Below, in pieces: positions 40,903 to 51,687 of a stretch of 64,000 bases of DNA. Position 1 is the first letter of the stretch; every line of letters starts with the position of its first letter. The stretch is taken from assembly GCA_949358305.1 (NCBI GenBank), contig OX442320.1, positions 2,930,259 to 2,994,258 on the forward strand, in the 5' to 3' direction. The notes under the pieces are model-generated. The model did no database searches and had not been told where the DNA came from. It was given only the letters and a program-made list of their open reading frames with translations. Position numbers and translations under genes: made by a program. Origin of the DNA: Strigamia acuminata. Its lineage: Eukaryota > Arthropoda > Chilopoda > Geophilomorpha > Linotaeniidae.

Positions 40903-42230
40903 ATGGCGATACCAAAGAGTGAATGGCTGCTGTTGTGTTCTCGTGTGTGCTTTTTTATGCTTGTTGTAGTGGTTTTCACTTGCGCGAGTAAGCATTGGAG
41001 ATGTAGAGGGTATATCTAGTGTACAGTATACGAACGTGTATCGCTTGCGAACAGAAACTAATATTTACTTTCCGGCAACTGTCGCAAACAGAATACTCCA
41101 GACATCTGTTGTTGATTTCTTTTCAACCTTCCTGGAACCGAACGAGCAAATGATGGGAGCCGAGGTAAGGATTGTTATTTCTTGAATATTAAATATATTT
41201 TTACACGAAAATGCATTTATTCGCCTAAATTTGGATTAATCCTCGATAACTTGATGATTTTTTTTATACTCAGACCGTTCTGGAATTCTTGGTTGCTGCC
41301 AAAAATTTGGAAACCGACCCCAACCGCGCAAACGTTTCCAAACAAATTGAATTTAGAAGTGTAGATGCCGACAATAAAGGCTTTTATCTAAGAGCAGATT
41401 TAGACCTTTTGAGACAGTAAAAAGAAAAGCCGATTAATCGAATTTGTACACTCTACGCGATATTTCTCTTTACCAGGAATTTGCGGGCAATGAATGAAAC
41501 CAGTGTGTTGAGTTTTAAAAAAGTGCTGGCGAAAACGAAGGAATTGGCATCCGACGAAGTGAGTGTTTGATCGCACAAACTTTGACTTCTCTGCGCGTAT
41601 TTGTCATGTGGAAACAAATTTTGCAGGGATTGAAGATCGCAGTAAAGAGATTGCAGTATTTAGCGAACTACGTGATTGGGAACTTCGAAGATTTGCTGGA
41701 CGAGCGCTTGGCCGAAATCAAAGGCGACGTCAAAGAGAAAGATGTGGACGTCACCGACTGGACGCGCAGTTCGCTCACGTTGCCGACAGACCGACCGACG
41801 GCCACAGATGTGAGTTAAAAGAGTATTAGTGGAATTAGTTATTAAATGCGGGTTTTGAGGCAATTTACAGGCGTGGAACGATCGATTAATTCGTGAATCC
41901 ATGAGAAAATTTCCAGAGAAATAACCCAAAACATTTTTTTTAGTTTAGAACTGAATTTCCAGGCCGTAAATGAAGCAAAAATCATAAATGGGGGCACTTT
42001 TCTTTTAGTTGTATTGATGAACACTCAATTTTTAGTTGTGTAAAATATTTTGTATATTTCAGCGAGGATCTAGCACGTCTCGGTGAGCTCGAACATGTCA
42101 GCTGCGTAACGAGAGATTGAACAACTAATTTGACAAATAATGTTTGGAATTACTTGGTGGATAATATGGACCAAGATATTTTGGAATCAAGGGCCTTGTT
42201 CAGATATTCTTCAAATTTAATGTGTTCTTT
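40903..42230 (+). pseudogene. Family copy 3, decayed at the last exon
   Basis: Conserved 5' block (about 40,795-40,902) and ATG 40,903 with a hydrophobic start (LLLCSRVCFFMLVVVVFTCA). Exons: to 41,164 (NIYFPATVANRILQTS...), 41,274-41,416, 41,478-41,558 and 41,627-41,809, with good GT/AG sites and matching phases from the second exon on. The last exon begins at 42,063 after TATTTCAG but meets TGA at 42,084. Beyond it only a trace of NVWNYLVDN remains. A product shorter than copy 1 is possible: the helical exons are all open. The frame between the hydrophobic start and the next exon is unresolved, as in the other copies. Confidence 0.65.
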
Positions 42231-42359
42231 CTAGTAATGTACATCTGTAATAATTCTGCAGTTTGATTGTGTAGTTTTAGTTACCCGCTGTCCTAGTTTG
42301 GTACATCTTGCCTCACTGTAGAAATTTTGAGTAATAAATCTACACATCTATCTCACGTC

Positions 42360-43140
42360 AATGGTATGTAATATATGGTATTTGATTTTGTGTATGCACC
42401 ATGTTCATTAATTTTTATTTATTGCCAATGGTTATGAGCCGGCTGTGGATTCGTTTTACGTGTGTGGTATCAGGTTTTTGAGTTTCCAAGATGGCGAACA
42501 CAATATGTGCTTCCGAGCAGGAGAACCAGCACGAATTTGAGCTTTTGTGACAGCTTTAGGATCTGGCAACACGTTTCTGAAGTGGAAAATCGATTGATGG
42601 AAGTGTGGAAACCAAAAGAAAGTAGATAAACGCAGGTTTATTCGAAAATTATATGTGTTTTGCAACTTTTTCGCAAATGAATGCTGTTCTCCCGTGTATG
42701 GGTGACGGTTATATTTCGAAAGTTCACATCAGAGGGCGCTATTTAAATAAAAGCAGGTAGTTTAAATGCGTTAAACATGAATCACAATTAATTCTATCAT
42801 AAATAATATTTATTATAGTTATTTGATACTTATTGATTCAATAGAATCCATATTCTAATAATAACTACTAAAGTTATACATACCTGTTAAAGAGAACCAA
42901 TTGGACTCTTTTGGACCTACCGGTAGCTCTCCGCATCGTCCGGACTCATTAATCCCAAAATGACTTGCGAATCAATAGATTCTGGTGTCCCATTGGCTGC
43001 TCCTAATCCTACTGTTCTCTAGAACAGATACCGGTATACACTTTGATTTTTATCAGAGCTTTGCTTTTTGCTTGTTTCTTTGATAAATTCATTAAGCCCT
43101 GACAAGTGACAGACTCTCTGTTGCTGTCATTTCACCGCTC
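42360..43140. other. Gene-free stretch
   Basis: No gene supported. Nothing repetitive was recognised beyond AT-rich simple sequence. Confidence 0.4.
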
Positions 43141-43148
43141 ACACGATA

Positions 43149-43520
43149 TACAGGGTGTTCTAAAAGTCTGTACCCCTCCAAATATTTCCTGAGCAATTGC
43201 ATCTAGGCCAATTTTGATGAAGCGATCGTATAGTAAGTTGGGTGAGAGCAATCCAATGACGTCATCAAATTTGACCTTGAAGGTCATTTTCAAAATCATT
43301 CACTTGCTAACTTCTAAACCAATCAGGTTAGAACAAAAACGTCAATTACAAAGTTGTAGAGCACCATCAAATTAGTACTATCCAATTTATCTTAGTCATT
43401 TTTTTAAAAAGGGGTCGGTTGCCAGTGCGGTGTGCCTTCGTGGCACCCCCGCAATGGGTGACGGGATTCCCCATACCCCTAGACAACAATATTAAAGGCC
43501 AACCACCAATAATTTGTCAT
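43149..43520. mobile_element. Fragment of a dispersed arthropod-type repeat
   Basis: Starts near CAGGGTGTTCTAAAAGTCTG and contains TTGACCTTGAAGGTCATTTT. Both are motifs I associate with ends and interiors of DNA-transposon-derived repeats in insect genomes. A GGTGTGCCTTCGTGGCACC fold-back is close by. No ORF and no second end were found. Assignment is from memory of such motifs and is weak. Confidence 0.35.
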
Positions 43521-45090
43521 TTATTTACGTAAGTATGCGTCCCACACCAGGATTACTTGTCCCAGCCAAGTTTAGTGCAGTGCGGCATTGCTTTCTACGA
43601 TAATCTGGTTGTTGACGACAGTCCTAGAGACACGTCACTTCAGCTCGACCGTAGATGTGCGCTCTGCCATTATTCTGTGTCGATGTCGAACGACTTGAAA
43701 GGGATTTAAAGGAAAATTGAAGTTGACACATTAATCAAACTGATTTGATGAGAATACATTAATGTGAAAAACGATGGATTTCCGTTGAAATATGCGAAAA
43801 TAACGTGGAAAACTAACGGAATTGTTAAGACGGTGCAAACATTGCTGACAATTTATTGTCGACCACCAGATTCTAATGCGCCAGCCACTTTTCTACCGAC
43901 TTCTCTTCTCTGAAGTACACAAGTGCATTGCAGTTAAGTTTCACTTTTCAACATGAGCAAATACTGTCAAATGTTTGTACTTTATACTTTATGTTGAGTT
44001 TTAATTGTGAACTCATGCAGATAGTTTAGTTGCTGCAGTGGATTGGAAAAGTTAACAGGTGAAATAATGAGACGCCATCTTTGCAGGTGAGAAACATAAC
44101 ATCAAGTGAGGTTTTATTAGCTTGTCACGTGACTCTTTTACAACAAGCGCCACCTTTAGGCAGCATATACAAATAATATGTAAACAAACATCGTGTTTGT
44201 TTACAAAAGCAAACATAAACAAAGTGCAGACTAAATAGCACATTATCACTTGTTAATACGACCCAGAGATATGTATACTATACACGGCAATAACATATCA
44301 CATTCTAACACTTTACACCGTCTGGTCTGAGCGAATGAAAAATGCATTTCAATTTCTTTTCCAATTTTATTTTGAGCCAAGTATTTGCTATTCTTGAAAA
44401 CACCTACAAAGTCATTCAGATTACATAAACTAGCGGGATATCACGTGACATCACGTGACATCACTTCCAAAAAATTGAAAAATTTACAGTGTTCTGAGCT
44501 GTTCCACCAATCACAACTCGTAACAGTTGGATATGGAATCGATTGAAATTGAAATTGTTTTTGAATTTTGTTTGTGCTTACAGCTTAGAAATAATCACTG
44601 TTTACATTTATCCAATTCAAGCACTGTTTCATCTATTTGTGTGCTACAGACACCGGAAGTGGGCGCAAAGTCATTTTGCCGAAGAATTTAATGAAATTAT
44701 TTGATCAATTGAAATATCAAATACAAATTTAATCTCAAATGTCAAGAAAACATGTTCAGCTTTGAAAGCCAAAGATGATGGACGAGATGATCATTAATTG
44801 AAACTATTGGAAAATGCATCGATAGTTTATCGATTCCGTTAGTTTGTCTCAAATGTTTAAACATCATTCAAGAAATCAATAAAGAAGTATTTAAAAAAAA
44901 ATCTGAACTGCAGTACTGTAATGTTTTTATTTGCTTTAAATATTCGCCACTAGATGGCGACACCATACAAGTAGTATTAAATCTTGTTTCGATGACGTCA
45001 CCGCCACTAGCCATGAATAATGGCGGCTGCAGTGGCGTGCCCCGGGTTTGTTTCTTCCGTGTCAGTTTTGATTTGGTTTTCGGCCGAGTC
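43521..45090. other. Gene-free stretch
   Basis: No gene supported. Contains a short ATCACGTGAC direct repeat near 44,440. Confidence 0.35.
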
Positions 45091-45098
45091 GAGGCAAG

Positions 45099-45688
45099 AT
45101 GGATCGTCAACGAGTGAGGAATTGGAAACGTTGGGTTCCGTAAATATCCGCACGGCGAATGGTAAGTTGAACCGCTCGACTAACTTTATCATTTCGAAAT
45201 TGTCGCTCGCCTGGCCAACTGCAATGAACGAACGAACGAACGTATTTCAAAACGATGGATCTACTTTTCTTCTTACAAATTATAGCATGAGTGAAAATGA
45301 AGTAAATATTGTTACGAAGGAATTGGGTTGGTATTGTTTTGTTATTTCAAGTTTTGCTTCGTCTTGGTTATTAACAAAAGAAATCGATTTCTATGATGAA
45401 TGAATTGTTCTGTAATATTAATACGGTGTTTGTCTTTTATGTCAGTTGGGATTATTTCCGGCGATGCACGACGATGCGCGGTGGGTCGAGAGCAAACCTC
45501 AATTTGTGGGCGAAGATGGCTTGCTCGGATTCACCGACAGGCAGGCAGTGCCCACTTTGCTTCGCTTCAGCTGTGTGCAACAATTTGAAAAGAAAGACTT
45601 TTTGGATGAACTGCATCTCATGTAAATCCACTTTAATTTAATTCTCACTTTTTTCACATTTGTCACTTTTGACAGGGAAATGATGTGA
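45099..45688 (+). CDS. Possible 67-residue three-exon gene
   Basis: Exons 45,099-45,113 (MDRQR, donor GTGAGG), 45,446-45,621 (after TATGTCAG; LGLFPAMHDDARWVESKP... with VGEDGLLGFTDRQAVPTLL) and 45,676-45,688 (after TTTGACAG), ending TGA. The lengths sum to 204 bases and all phases agree. The middle exon is compositionally protein-like and looks like a conserved small protein, but I do not recognise it. A competing reading starts at ATG 45,020 and uses the donor GTAAGT after 45,161; that joins the middle exon in another, less protein-like frame. The start exon is therefore the least sure part. Confidence 0.45.
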
Positions 45689-45699
45689 ATGAATGTTAT

Positions 45700-47660
45700 T
45701 AACACCAACTCACTCGTACATGAAATGCTTGTGTAAATATCCTTAAGTCGCTTTATTATCCCTACGATCCGGATCGGAATTAGAAGATTTGGGTAATTTC
45801 AACATTTGAATATTTGTTGTCGTGGTTGGGCACTGGGCAATGATCAGATAAAACCTTTTGGATAAAAATGAAATGAAAATGCTGTTCGTGCCTAGATTAC
45901 TTGAGAGCTGTAATGTCGATGTGATCATTTCATCCATCGCAAAAGCGATTGGATAAAAACCATTCAATTCGTTCCCGTAGCCGACGTGACTTGACTTGAC
46001 TTGAATAAAAGAAAAAGAAAAGGCCATCAGATCCAGATCGCATTCACCGTCGGTTGATTTCTGCATCTCGAATCTCGATCGCCGACTCCAAGTCCAAGTC
46101 TGAGTCGCGATCCAGGTCTAAATGAGAATATCCGTGGGAATTATAATTCATGCATCCGAAAGGACAGGTTGGTATCGCCGAAATTGTGACTGATGTGCCG
46201 AAATTGTCATGTTTTGCAGATATAAGAGATCGGCAGATGTGAATAGACAGACCGGTTCACGCGCGGGGCGGTTCACAAAGTGAACGGGGCCAGCGAGACG
46301 TGGATTTTGAATTTTGAATTTTACTTGGTAGAAATAGAAAGTGGAAAATGTATGAAATGTATGAAATGTTTGTACTTGCAGGTGGACCAATCACAAAGAT
46401 CCGAACTCGCACTGGGACTCGGACTCTGATTTGTTCCTGGTTTGCTTGTCGCTCCATCACCGATTTCTTCTTGTCTTTGCGAGCATGTACGCTTTCAGGA
46501 GATCTGAACAATCATGCACTTTTTTACATCAAAAAGTTTTTTCTTATCATTTTCTAATTTATCAATTTATCAATGCCAAAAGACAAAACAATTCATCCCT
46601 TGAGTTTGAGCGTTGCTCTATCTGGTGGAAATAACTGTTATTAAGCATGACGCAATTCCTTCACGTTGATTCCAAACAATGGCAATGCTTTTTCTCATAG
46701 CAACAGTCACGTGTTGGTGTTATTCTTTCCATTTCTCGGTTGTTTTCTCTCGGATTCGGATGGCTCGATTTAGGTTTGAGAATTTAATGTTTTTCCATTT
46801 CTTCCTGCTGTGGCTCATGTGGTATTTGAACTGCTCAGTTTTGAGTCGATGGTTTGATTCGATTTACTATTTCTGAATTTGTTCATGTCCTCAAAATGTT
46901 TGCATTCCATGTTTGCATTCCATTTCGGGCCTATTCTTCATTTATTCTTCATTCGAACTGATCGTGACTTGAGTTTGCAATAGGATTAGGAAATATCTTT
47001 TTTTCTTTATTTCAAACTGAATTGAAAATTATTTATTTCTTTAGATGAACTTTTCAGTAGACGTCATTTAAGCAACGTATCTTATGTGATGTCATCCTTG
47101 GTGGCACCAGCCGGTTTTGCTTTTTTTCTTTAATTCTGGCAAGATGTCCGATTTGATTATCAGTGAATCCTTAAAGATTTTGAAAAATGCCTTTTGTTCA
47201 CGGGGAATTTAGATCTGTATAAATTTTCATATCTAAATTTCATTGCATTTCTGATTAGTTTGCACCGCAATTTGTGCTTCCCTTTATGAAAATGAACGTG
47301 CTTGAAAATTGTGCAGTGCACAACATGCACATGTGGTTGTGGCAGCCCTGCCTTTTCTTTTCCTATACTTTTATTCCTTTTAAACTGTTCTATGTTGGGT
47401 TTGTGCTCCTCATAATTTTACCCTTTGGTAAATTCTTCCACTCCTGTGCACATTTTCTGCTGTGATCAGTAAACGAAAATGATTATGGTTATATATGCTG
47501 GAGTGTTCCCTTGTTTGACTGCAAAACCAGCAAATATTTTATTATTTTAGCTCACTCCTTTACCAATTTGGCAGACAAATTGCCAATACTATTCACATTT
47601 GTTTTAAATGCTTGTTACAATTCCTTTTTAATTTTTGTGCAAAATGATCTTTTTCTTTGG
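45700..47660. other. Gene-free stretch
   Basis: No supportable gene. Around 46,080-46,125 a run reads like an RS tail (SKSKSESRSRSK) before a stop, but no linked exon was found. Confidence 0.35.
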
Positions 47661-47666
47661 TTCTGT

Positions 47667-48135
47667 CAAATTATTTTGATTTGTTTTTGCAGACAAAAAC
47701 TGAATACTGAATAACTGGAAATTGAGGTGTTTTAAGGGAATGACTCGCTGTTTTAAATTCAATCAATCTTTATAAACAATCCGCAAATCAATTTATTTCT
47801 TAAACTTTACAGAATCAAACAGTTTAAAGGACTGTCTGAGATTTATACAAAGTTGCTTGCTAACTATGCAAACTAAAGTCTATTACTAAACTGAGTCACT
47901 TTAACTTAAGATAAGTTTTAAGTGCACTTTACAAATGAAACAAACGGATCTTAATAACATTGATGATTTAAACACTTATATAACCAAATCGTAAATTCTA
48001 TTTGATAAATGAGAAGAAGAGTGTCAGGTTGACCTCAGCCCTTTGTAATAAACTGAAGAGAACATGTCAAGTTCTGAGTCCGGGAGTGAACTGACTCTCT
48101 TGGGTGGTTGATGTTAATTGGAGATCTCCTATTAC
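47667..48135 (-). repeat. Flanking repeat, copy A
   Basis: Shares long stretches with B (49,627-49,945) and C (57,336-57,625): CAATCTTTATAAACAATCC, GTTTAAAGGACTGTCTGAG, CAAACTAAAGTCTATTAC and AGTGCACTTTA. The right part (from about 47,990) matches only C (GTAATAAACTGAAGAGAACA, GACTCTCTTGGGTGGTTGAT). Each copy lies on the downstream side of a reverse-strand coiled-coil ORF. Confidence 0.85.
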
Positions 48136-48199
48136 CTCCTATCATTCAAATTGATCGACCTGATGTTTGCAACCAAAGGGATGTTTGTCTAAAAAAATA

Positions 48200-48535
48200 T
48201 TTTGGACCGCGCGGTATTAGAGGCCCGCGGGCTATTAGAGGCCCGCGGACTATTTACACCCAGCATCGGCCGACCGGCCGATGCTGGGTTTTTTGAACGT
48301 ATCGGCAACGAAAAACACATAAAAAGGTGACAAAAGAGACGTTTTCCATACGTTTCGGTAAATTTATGCCGAAACGTATGCAAAACGTGTCATTTGTGAT
48401 CATTTTTTGGCACATTTCGGGCCTCCAACACTGTACCCGCGCGTAATTCGAGGCCCGCGCGTTATTGCCAAAAATAAAATTTGCCCCGCGCGCAATTCGA
48501 GGTCCGCGGGCTAATAGAGGCCCGCGTAGTAATCT
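48200..48535. mobile_element. GC-rich palindromic element
   Basis: The outer parts carry repeated CCGCG motifs: (G/C)CTATTAGAGGCCCGCG twice on the left, and AATTCGAGGCCCGCG and CTAATAGAGGCCCGCG on the right. Inside are a perfect 15-base hairpin (48,258-48,272 with 48,275-48,289, ACCCAGCATCGGCCG) and a 21-base near-perfect one (48,338-48,358 with 48,369-48,389, around CCATACGTTTCGG). The second sits at the centre of the whole palindrome. No ORF. It looks like a foldback or MITE-type element, but the ends and target duplication were not determined. Confidence 0.6.
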
Positions 48536-48628
48536 TCAGAACTTTGTGATTTGGTCCATTGGGAAATTCTGTTGAAACGTCACCCACTCTTGGTCTGTTA
48601 TGGTTTGAAAATACTTAAAAGTAATTAA

Positions 48629-48979
48629 TTAATTAAAATAACCCACACCATTGTCCATTTCTACAAATGCAAAAAAAAATAAAGCCTTCTTTTTCACAAC
48701 AATTTTCCTTTTAGAACCCAATTTGTTTGTCGTCTTTGATGTGTTGTTTAGGCGCTGAATAAACTGTTGCTTGTTTTCTTGATATTTAATCTGCCAATCA
48801 CGTTTTAGTTTTTTCTCTTTATCTTTACACCATTTACGAAATTTAGTTAATTGTGTTGATAAATTATCCTTCTGTTTTATTTTCCACTCGTTCAATGTTA
48901 TTTCTACCGTTTGGTTTTGAATTGACTGCATTGTATTTTTTGGTCGTATCGGAAATTTTTTCACTCTTCGAGGAATCAT
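48629..48979 (-). CDS. Coiled-coil ORF I
   Basis: An ORF of 116 codons, Lys/Gln/Trp-rich and helical (TLNEWKIKQKDNLSTQLTKF, RKWCKDKEKKLKRDWQIKY). The start RRVKKFPIRPKN resembles the basic PPIRKFKPRAPRG stretch of ORF II, and the K..W heptads resemble ORFs II and III. Probably one member of a small tandem gene family; exon limits are unknown and it may be partial. Confidence 0.4.
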   Translation of the reverse strand: MIPRRVKKFPIRPKNTMQSIQNQTVEITLNEWKIKQKDNLSTQLTKFRKWCKDKEKKLKRDWQIKYQENKQQFIQRLNNTSKTTNKLGSKRKIVVKKKALFFFAFVEMDNGVGYFN

Positions 48980-49184
48980 TGCTGTACCTGCAGCAATGAG
49001 TCAATCTCGCTTCCAAGGCGAAAAGTGAAAATGCACAAGAGCTCGCGCAATCCTTTTATCTCTTTCTCTTGACTATTTCTACAATTTTGACTGACTGTGC
49101 TTGTGTTGGCTTGCCATAGAATAGCTAGCATCTTTGGCAACTGCAATGAAGTTAAATTATTTCTTAATTTCAACTTCTTCATAT

Positions 49185-49520
49185 TGTTACGTGGCCCAGG
49201 GTCTCATAAGTAAATATTTAAGCTTTAACTACTATTAATTAAGCTTTTGCATTTACTAGCTAGGGATGTAATGAAAGGGACTCTTTGTTTACTTAAAATA
49301 ATAATCATACCTTTATTAAATCAAAGCAAATAATAACTTAAGATTAAGACTAAATAAGACTAAATCTAAATAACACTGAAATATTGAGCATGAATAACAC
49401 TTAGTTTATAGAATAAATCCGACTTCGAGACGCCACATCATTCACTGATTGACAACCTCTAAGAACGAATACCTGGAGAGAACTGAGAGATCAGGTTATC
49501 ACTGATTTTCAAAGTCACTT
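49185..49520. repeat. LTR-like fragment, TGTTACGTGGCC start
   Basis: Begins with the same ten bases as the Gypsy-2 LTR (TGTTACGTGG), then diverges. A similar diverged start (TGCTACGTGGCCTGGG) occurs at 59,722, with shared ATGAAAGG.ACTC and TTTATTAA positions. It may be a solo or truncated LTR of a related family. The right end is not clear. Confidence 0.4.
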
Positions 49521-49626
49521 GTATCATTCTCGTATTGCGAGCATTCGATTTTGCTTTGAGATCACGGTTTTTGGCTCGCTTAATTCTTTCGGTGTCTTTT
49601 CTATCACACTCAGTTTTGAAGCATTC

Positions 49627-49945
49627 AAATTATTTTGATTTGTTTTCCGAGACAAAAGCTGAATACTGAATAACTGGAAATTAAGGGGTTTTAAGCGAAT
49701 GATTCGCTGTTTAAAATTCAATCAATCTTTATAAACAATCCGCAAATCAATTCAATTATCAAACTTTACAAAATCAGACAGTTTAAAGGACTGTCTGAGA
49801 TTTATACAAAGTTGCTTGCTAACAATGCAAACTAAAGTCTATTACTAGACTGACTCACTTTAACTTAGATAAGTTTTAAGTGCACTTTATAAATGAAACA
49901 AACGGAACTTAATAACATTAATGATTTAAACACTTCTATAACCAG
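49627..49945 (-). repeat. Flanking repeat, copy B
   Basis: Second copy of the repeat described at 47,667, about 90 % alike by eye. It ends next to the coiled-coil ORF II. Confidence 0.85.
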
Positions 49946-49959
49946 TACCGAGTTTGTAT

Positions 49960-50427
49960 GTTTGAAACATTAATGGCGTCTTGAAGCGTTTTTCTTCTTC
50001 TAATTTCCAATTTGTGAAGTGCTCCCTCGTCACGGGCTTTCCAAATTTTATTTAGCTCTATCATTGCTTCCTTAAACCAATTTTATGCCTCGCGCAACTT
50101 AGATTTGAAAACTAATTGCAGATCATCAAAAAATTTCTTGTTTTGTTCGTCCAGAAGTTGGCGTTCAGAACAGGACCAATTTTGCAAATCTCTCACATCT
50201 TTGACGTGTGCTTTCCAAATTTGTTTTAGTTCTCTCGTTTCATCCTGGAAGCAATTTTGTTCCTCGCTCAACTTTGACTTTAAACTTAATTGAAAATGAT
50301 CAAAAGTTTTCTGGTATCTTTTGTCTAGATGGCAACCATACCAATTCTGCAATTTTGTCACATCTTTGGCATGTGCTTTTTTTGAAAGTCGATTTCGCAC
50401 TTCTAATTCTTCATTGAGTGATGCTAT
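49960..50427 (-). pseudogene. Coiled-coil ORF II, split by Copia
   Basis: A helical protein with a repeat of about 50 residues. SKLSEEQNCFQDETRELKQI with WKAHVKDVRDLQNW is followed by related FKSKLREA and IELNKIWKARDEG. A stop lies at 50,083 between the repeats. The frame continues to the right up to the Copia insertion at 50,427 and resumes at 57,248 with the basic stretch KFKPRAPRGEKRKKLEIA (to about 57,335). Copia therefore disrupted this coding sequence. Function unknown; the Lys/Glu/Trp pattern suggests a coiled coil. Confidence 0.55.
50423..50427. other. Target duplication of Copia, left
   Basis: GCTAT at 50,423-50,427 is repeated at 57,248-57,252, just outside the right LTR: a 5-base duplication, the usual size for Copia. 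Confidence 0.92.
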
Positions 50428-51000
50428 TGTTGGTCCTTGAAACCACTTCGGACGTTTATTTAACGCTTTTTCGATGCGTAATGACGCTACCTGAACTTTT
50501 TCACATCATTGGTTGTTATATTTTCTTTCCCCAAATGATTTAGTGTTTATTTCCTACTTAACTGGTTGTTACCAGTATATTTCCGTATATTTACTTTATA
50601 TTGTAAGGGAAATGCATGGTGCCTGCATTAACTGTGTCTTAACACACTGGGCATCATGCATCGCCTATCTGTTTATACCTGTGTGTCGCTCGCTTCTGTC
50701 ACCAGAGCGCACTGCCTTTTATTCCAAGATGGCGACGCACACTGCTAAGTGTGCTCCTGTGCTTTTCAATCCTGTTTTCGTAAGTTTTAGGTTAATAAAT
50801 CGTTTATTTTGTTTATAAATAATTCGTTTCTTGTGTCTGCACGTAGATAAGTGCAGACACCACGCAAATTCGACCAGAACCGGCTCGAATTCGCGTACAC
50901 GACGCGCCGCACGTCTCGTGCGTGCTATATCGTGCGTGTTGGCTTATTTTTAAGCGTTTCCACTGCCTAGTCTGTGCTGTTTTTGCAGCATACCACCACA
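50428..51000 (+). repeat. Copia 5' LTR
   Basis: TGTTGGTCCT to CATACCACCACA, 573 bases. It contains a weak TATA run (about 50,575-50,600), AATAAA near 50,794, a perfect 10-base hairpin (50,833-50,860) and a CpG-dense stretch (about 50,865-50,945). Confidence 0.96.
50833..50860 (+). other. Perfect hairpin in Copia LTR
   Basis: GTGTCTGCAC and GTGCAGACAC pair fully around an 8-base loop. The hairpin lies shortly after the polyadenylation signal, near the R/U5 part of the RNA. The same structure is in the right LTR at 57,080-57,107. It might serve packaging, dimerisation or 3'-end formation; that is inference. Confidence 0.8.
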
Positions 51001-51002
51001 AT

Positions 51003-51014
51003 TGGTAGCAGAGG
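51003..51014 (+). other. Copia primer-binding site (initiator tRNA-Met)
   Basis: TGGTAGCAGAGG, starting 3 bases after the LTR, is the complement of the last 12 bases of eukaryotic initiator tRNA-Met. Complementarity ends there. Ty1/Copia elements often use this tRNA. Confidence 0.85.
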
Positions 51015-51687
51015 CCTGGAAAGACACCAGGGCCTCGTTTTTTCCTTAATTTTCCACAATTTTCGCGATTTTTTCGCGAATTTTGCGGAAATTTTCTATA
51101 TTTTCAGATTTTTCGCCGATTTACACCGATTTTCGACATGCGACGACGTCTACACGACGTTATCATCGAGAAACGGGTGTAACCCGCTGTTTAGCACCCC
51201 GGAGTGCGACAGTATCGACGATTTTCGTTCGTTTTTCGCGATTTTTCGATTAAAATCGCACATATCCGTGTTTTTCACACGAGGATCGCGTGTTGCGACG
51301 TGCACCGCGACTGATTCGTCAATTTCGCCTTATTTTGCCTTTCAGAGTCGAATTACCTTTGTTAATTTTAAGTGGGAATTTTGGTGTGGGACAATTAGAA
51401 TCCTCGGCGCCCTTCGTCCGAATCCGGGCAAGCGCCGTTGTATTTTTCGGTTGTGCTTGTCGTGGTACAAGTGAGGTTTCCCGCGGCTCCAGGAAGTCGA
51501 ACGGACCCTCTCAGACTGGCAACCGAAAGCTATTTAATTCCTTCAGAAGGAATTGCCCATTCTTGGTTTCCGCTTTGACAGTGCTACGGAAAGTGCTTCG
51601 CATCGTAATTTGTGCTTCGTTTGTGCGTCGATTGTGCGTCGATTGTGCGTCAATTTCCCATTTCTACGCATTTTTCTCCATGCAATC

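Noticed and set aside
46022-46123. RS-like run (SKSKSESRSRSK) as an SR-protein exon
   Set aside because: Only a short run before a stop; no RRM exon or splice-consistent neighbour was seen.
51001-51540. ORFs in the Copia leader
   Set aside because: Phe/Arg-rich, no motif, partly shared with the LTR.
51553-51687. Upstream start of the Copia frame at 51,553
   Set aside because: The 45 extra codons are unlike Gag and lie in the leader; the ATG at 51,688 begins a typical Copia Gag.
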